Source: Pseudomonadota bacterium (GTDB taxonomy: Bacteria; Pseudomonadota; Gammaproteobacteria; Xanthomonadales; Xanthomonadaceae). Taken from it: DNA of 6,744 nucleotides. Positions 4,040 through 6,744 of the stretch are shown here, piece after piece. The stretch's first letter is position 1, and each line of letters opens with the position of its first letter. The stretch is taken from the NCBI GenBank assembly GCA_023423675.1, contig JAFAFD010000291.1:1-6744 (forward strand). Reading direction: 5' to 3'. Position numbers and translations under genes: made by a program. The notes below the pieces were generated by a model. It was given only the letters and a program-made list of their open reading frames with translations, was not told where the DNA came from and made no database searches.

Positions 4040-6744
4040 ATGACGCACAGGCTGAATCTTAAAAAGACACCGGTTACCTTGGCCGCCAGCGCGCTGGCCA
4101 GTGCCGTGCTGCTGGCTCTGGCCGCCCCGGCTGCCGCCCAGGAGGCCGCCGCGGCCAACCCCACCGAACTGGATGCGGTGACGGTGACCGGCTACCGCGC
4201 CAGCGTGGAGAAGGCGCTGGACATCAAGCGCTCGGAAAAGGGCATGGTCGACGCGGTGGTGGCCGAGGACATCGCCAACTTCCCCGATCTCAACCTTGCC
4301 GAATCGCTGCAGCGCATCCACGGCGTGACCATCACCCGCGACGCTGGCGAAGGCCGCAACATCTCCGTGCGCGGCCTCGGCCCGGATTTCACCCGCGTGC
4401 GCATCAACGGCCTGGAAGCGCTGACCACCGTCGGCGGCTCCGACCAGTCCGGCGGCACCAACCGCAGCCGTGGCTTCGACTTCAACGTGTTCGCCTCGGA
4501 TCTGTTCTCGCAGCTGATCGTGCGCAAGACCGCTTCGGCCGACGTGGAAGAGGGCTCGCTGGGCGCCACCGTGGACCTGCGCACCGCGCGCCCGTTCGAC
4601 TACGACGGCTTCACCTTCGCGGCGAGCGGGCAGGGCAGCTTCAATGATCTTTCCGAGAAGGCCAGCCCGCGTGCGGCCGCGCTGATCGCCGATACCTGGG
4701 CCGACGGGCGCTTCGGTGGCCTGCTGTCGGTGGCCTATTCCGAACGCCGCGTGCGCGAGGAAGGCAGCAACACCGGCCGCTGGTACAGCGCCAGCAGCAA
4801 CGGCGGCTTCAGCCCCAGCTCGCCGTTCACCGCCGGCCTGGCCGATGGCGTGTGGCACCCGTATTTCCCGCGTTACACGCTGCTGGAGCACGACCAGAAG
4901 CGCCTGGGCGTGACCGCCTCGCTGCAGTGGAAGCCGACCGACAACACCGAGTTCGCGCTGGACGCGCTGTATTCGAAGATCGATACCGTGCGCAGCGAGA
5001 AATATATCGAGGCGATCTCGTTTGCCTACTCGGCGCAGAAGCAGAACATGGTGCTGCGTGACGGCTATATCGATCCGACCTCCGGTGCGTTGCTGTACGG
5101 CGTGTTCGACGGCGCGGGCGTGCGTTCGGAACAGCGGCGCGATGAGTGGAGCACCGAGTTCAAGCAGGTCTCGCTCAGTGGCGAGCATCGCTTCAGTGAT
5201 GCGTTCAAGGTCAATCTGCTGGTCGGCCATTCCAAGTCCGAGCACGCCAACCCGGTGCAGACCACGCTGATCATGGACAAGGCCAACGTGTCCGGCTACA
5301 GCTACGATTTCCGCAACAGCACCACCCACCCGACCTTCAATTACGGCATCGACCCCACCGACCCCAACGGCTGGACCCTGGCAGAAGTGCGACTGCGCCC
5401 GCAGTACGCCAGCAACAGCTTCGACAATGGCGCACTGGATTTCACCTGGAACTTTGGTCCGTCCTTCACCCTGCGCGGCGGCCTGCTGGCCAAGGACTAT
5501 ACGTTCGACACCAGCGAGTACCGCCGTCGGACCGAAACCGTGGTGCCGACCTTTGCCGATGGCAGCTACACCGTGCCGGCGGCACTGGTGGACATCGCCC
5601 GCCTGGGCGGCGTGGCCGGTTCGCCCGATGCCTGGGCCGTGCCCGACCTGGCCGCGTTGTCGGAGCTGCTGGACATCTACAGCGGGCAGGGCATCTACCA
5701 GCTGTACGAACGCAACGCGACCCGCCGTAGCGTTGAAGAACGTGACCGCGGCGCGTGGCTGATGGGCGAGTTCGGCTTTGATGTCGGCAGCGTGCCGGTG
5801 TCGGGCAACGTGGGCGTGCGCCGGGTCAAGACCACGCAGTCCTCCACCGGCTATTCCACGGTGGATGGCGCGATGGTGCTGACCCATGTCTCGCGCGACT
5901 ACACCGATACGCTGCCGTCGCTGAACCTGGTGGCCGAGCTGGCGCCGGACCTGATGCTGCGCTTCGGTGCGGCCAAGGTGATGGCGCGTCCCGGCCTGTC
6001 CTCGCTGACCCCGGGCACGACGCTGAGCCTGTCCAGCGGCCACCGCTACGTCAACGGCGGCAACCCGAACCTGGACCCGATCCGCGCACGCACGCTGGAC
6101 CTGGGCGTGGAGTGGTACTTCCAGGAGGGCGGCCTGCTCGGCCTGGCGCTGTTCCACAAGGACATCGAGAGCTTCGTGCAGGGCACCAGCACGGTCATGC
6201 CGTTCAGTGCCAGCGGCCTGCCGGCCAGCCTGCTCGATGGCACCGGGGTGTCGCCCAATGAAGACTTCACCTTCACCCGTCCGCTGAACACGCCCGGTGG
6301 CGACCTCAAGGGTGCCGAGTTCAACTACGTGCAGCCCTTCAGCTTCCTGCCGGGGCGCTGGAGCAACCTGGGCCTGCAGCTGAATTACACCTGGGTCGAT
6401 TCGCAGATCCAGTACCTGACCTCCACCGGTGCGGCCTCGCTGAAGACCGACCTGACCGGGCTGTCGAAGAATTCGTACAACAGCACGCTGTTCTACGAAG
6501 GCGAGAAGCTTGGCGCGCGCGTGTCCTACACCCATCGCGACGGCTACTACACCCAGGTGCCGGCCAGCGTGCAGGGCTTCAGCTTCCACGGCATGGATGC
6601 GGTGGACACGGTGGATGCCTCGATCAGCTGGAAGATCGACGACCACCTGGAAGTCAGCCTGGAAGCCATCAACCTGACCAATGAAACCAGCAACGAGTGG
6701 GTGGGTACCTCGGCGTGGAAGCTGCCGCTGACCTACACCCAGAC
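4040..6744 (+). CDS. TonB-dependent outer membrane receptor (Xanthomonas/Caulobacter type), 3' end cut by window
   Basis: 901 complete codons are present and open to the right edge. Such receptors use TonB/ExbBD energy to import scarce ligands through a 22-strand outer membrane barrel. Residues 1-34 look like a signal peptide (K-K at 8-9, Ala/Leu core, A-A-A-Q before Glu35). L-D-A-V-T-V-T-G (44-51) is the likely TonB box. The plug runs from about 61 to 182, with F-P-D-L-N-L-A-E-S-L-Q-R-I-H-G-V (81-96), V-R-G-L-G-P-D-F-T-R-V-R-I-N-G (110-124) and E-G-S-L-G-A-T-V-D-L-R-T (171-182). These motifs are characteristic of the TIGR01782-type subfamily. The rest is barrel-like, and I-N-L-T-N-E (877-882) is the usual near-C-terminal motif, so probably only some 15-25 residues are missing. 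AAGGGA at 4029-4034 supports the ATG. Many relatives serve carbohydrate uptake, but no sugar genes lie in the window, so the ligand is unknown. The gene lies outside any operon visible here. Confidence 0.92.
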   Translation, partial: MTHRLNLKKTPVTLAASALASAVLLALAAPAAAQEAAAANPTELDAVTVTGYRASVEKALDIKRSEKGMVDAVVAEDIANFPDLNLAESLQRIHGVTITRDAGEGRNISVRGLGPDFTRVRINGLEALTTVGGSDQSGGTNRSRGFDFNVFASDLFSQLIVRKTASADVEEGSLGATVDLRTARPFDYDGFTFAASGQGSFNDLSEKASPRAAALIADTWADGRFGGLLSVAYSERRVREEGSNTGRWYSASSNGGFSPSSPFTAGLADGVWHPYFPRYTLLEHDQKRLGVTASLQWKPTDNTEFALDALYSKIDTVRSEKYIEAISFAYSAQKQNMVLRDGYIDPTSGALLYGVFDGAGVRSEQRRDEWSTEFKQVSLSGEHRFSDAFKVNLLVGHSKSEHANPVQTTLIMDKANVSGYSYDFRNSTTHPTFNYGIDPTDPNGWTLAEVRLRPQYASNSFDNGALDFTWNFGPSFTLRGGLLAKDYTFDTSEYRRRTETVVPTFADGSYTVPAALVDIARLGGVAGSPDAWAVPDLAALSELLDIYSGQGIYQLYERNATRRSVEERDRGAWLMGEFGFDVGSVPVSGNVGVRRVKTTQSSTGYSTVDGAMVLTHVSRDYTDTLPSLNLVAELAPDLMLRFGAAKVMARPGLSSLTPGTTLSLSSGHRYVNGGNPNLDPIRARTLDLGVEWYFQEGGLLGLALFHKDIESFVQGTSTVMPFSASGLPASLLDGTGVSPNEDFTFTRPLNTPGGDLKGAEFNYVQPFSFLPGRWSNLGLQLNYTWVDSQIQYLTSTGAASLKTDLTGLSKNSYNSTLFYEGEKLGARVSYTHRDGYYTQVPASVQGFSFHGMDAVDTVDASISWKIDDHLEVSLEAINLTNETSNEWVGTSAWKLPLTYTQ

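Noticed and set aside
3653..6646. 997-codon open frame on the minus strand opposite the receptor gene
   Set aside because: Within the receptor gene it is in exact codon register with that gene. It stays open because the sense strand there avoids TTA, CTA and TCA codons, the rarest Leu/Ser codons at this base composition. Its product is a low-complexity mix rich in His, Gln, Arg, Ala and Val with no domain, and it runs across the yddG-receptor gap.

Overview
The window looks like chromosomal DNA of a high-GC gammaproteobacterium of the Xanthomonadaceae, most likely Stenotrophomonas or a close relative. Three things point there: strong G/C preference at third codon positions in every gene; a TonB-dependent receptor of the large type common in Xanthomonas and Caulobacter; and, at the left edge, a short stem-loop flanked by a GTAG tetranucleotide, the pattern of Stenotrophomonas REP (SMAG) elements. 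The genus is inferred from these features and was not tested by any search.

Layout from left to right. Positions 2-24 hold the REP-like palindrome. Positions 140-2089 (+) encode an exported 649-residue protein with a phosphohistidine (swivelling) domain followed by a complete PEP-synthase-type ATP-grasp domain, but no PEP/pyruvate TIM barrel. This resembles the catalytic half of glucan, water dikinase more than a PEP synthase. A 7-bp hairpin (2088-2107) separates it from a convergent gene for a small secreted protein of unknown function (2602-2129, -). That gene and the next, a YddG-type aromatic amino acid exporter (2899-3849, +), diverge from a compact control region at 2603-2898. This region holds back-to-back candidate promoters, a perfect 9-bp inverted repeat covering the ribosome binding site of the small gene, and a long imperfect hairpin in the untranslated leader of the exporter. 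After a hairpin behind yddG, a 190-bp gap leads to a TonB-dependent outer membrane receptor (4040 to the right edge, +) that lacks only its extreme C-terminus.

The genes do not form an obvious operon or a single pathway. Three of the four products carry predicted export signals and the fourth is an inner-membrane exporter, so the whole segment concerns the cell envelope. No phage, IS, CRISPR, tRNA or rRNA was seen. The best leads are the exported ATP-grasp/phosphohistidine protein, which should need ATP although it is predicted to leave the cytoplasm, and the symmetrical elements between the two divergent genes.
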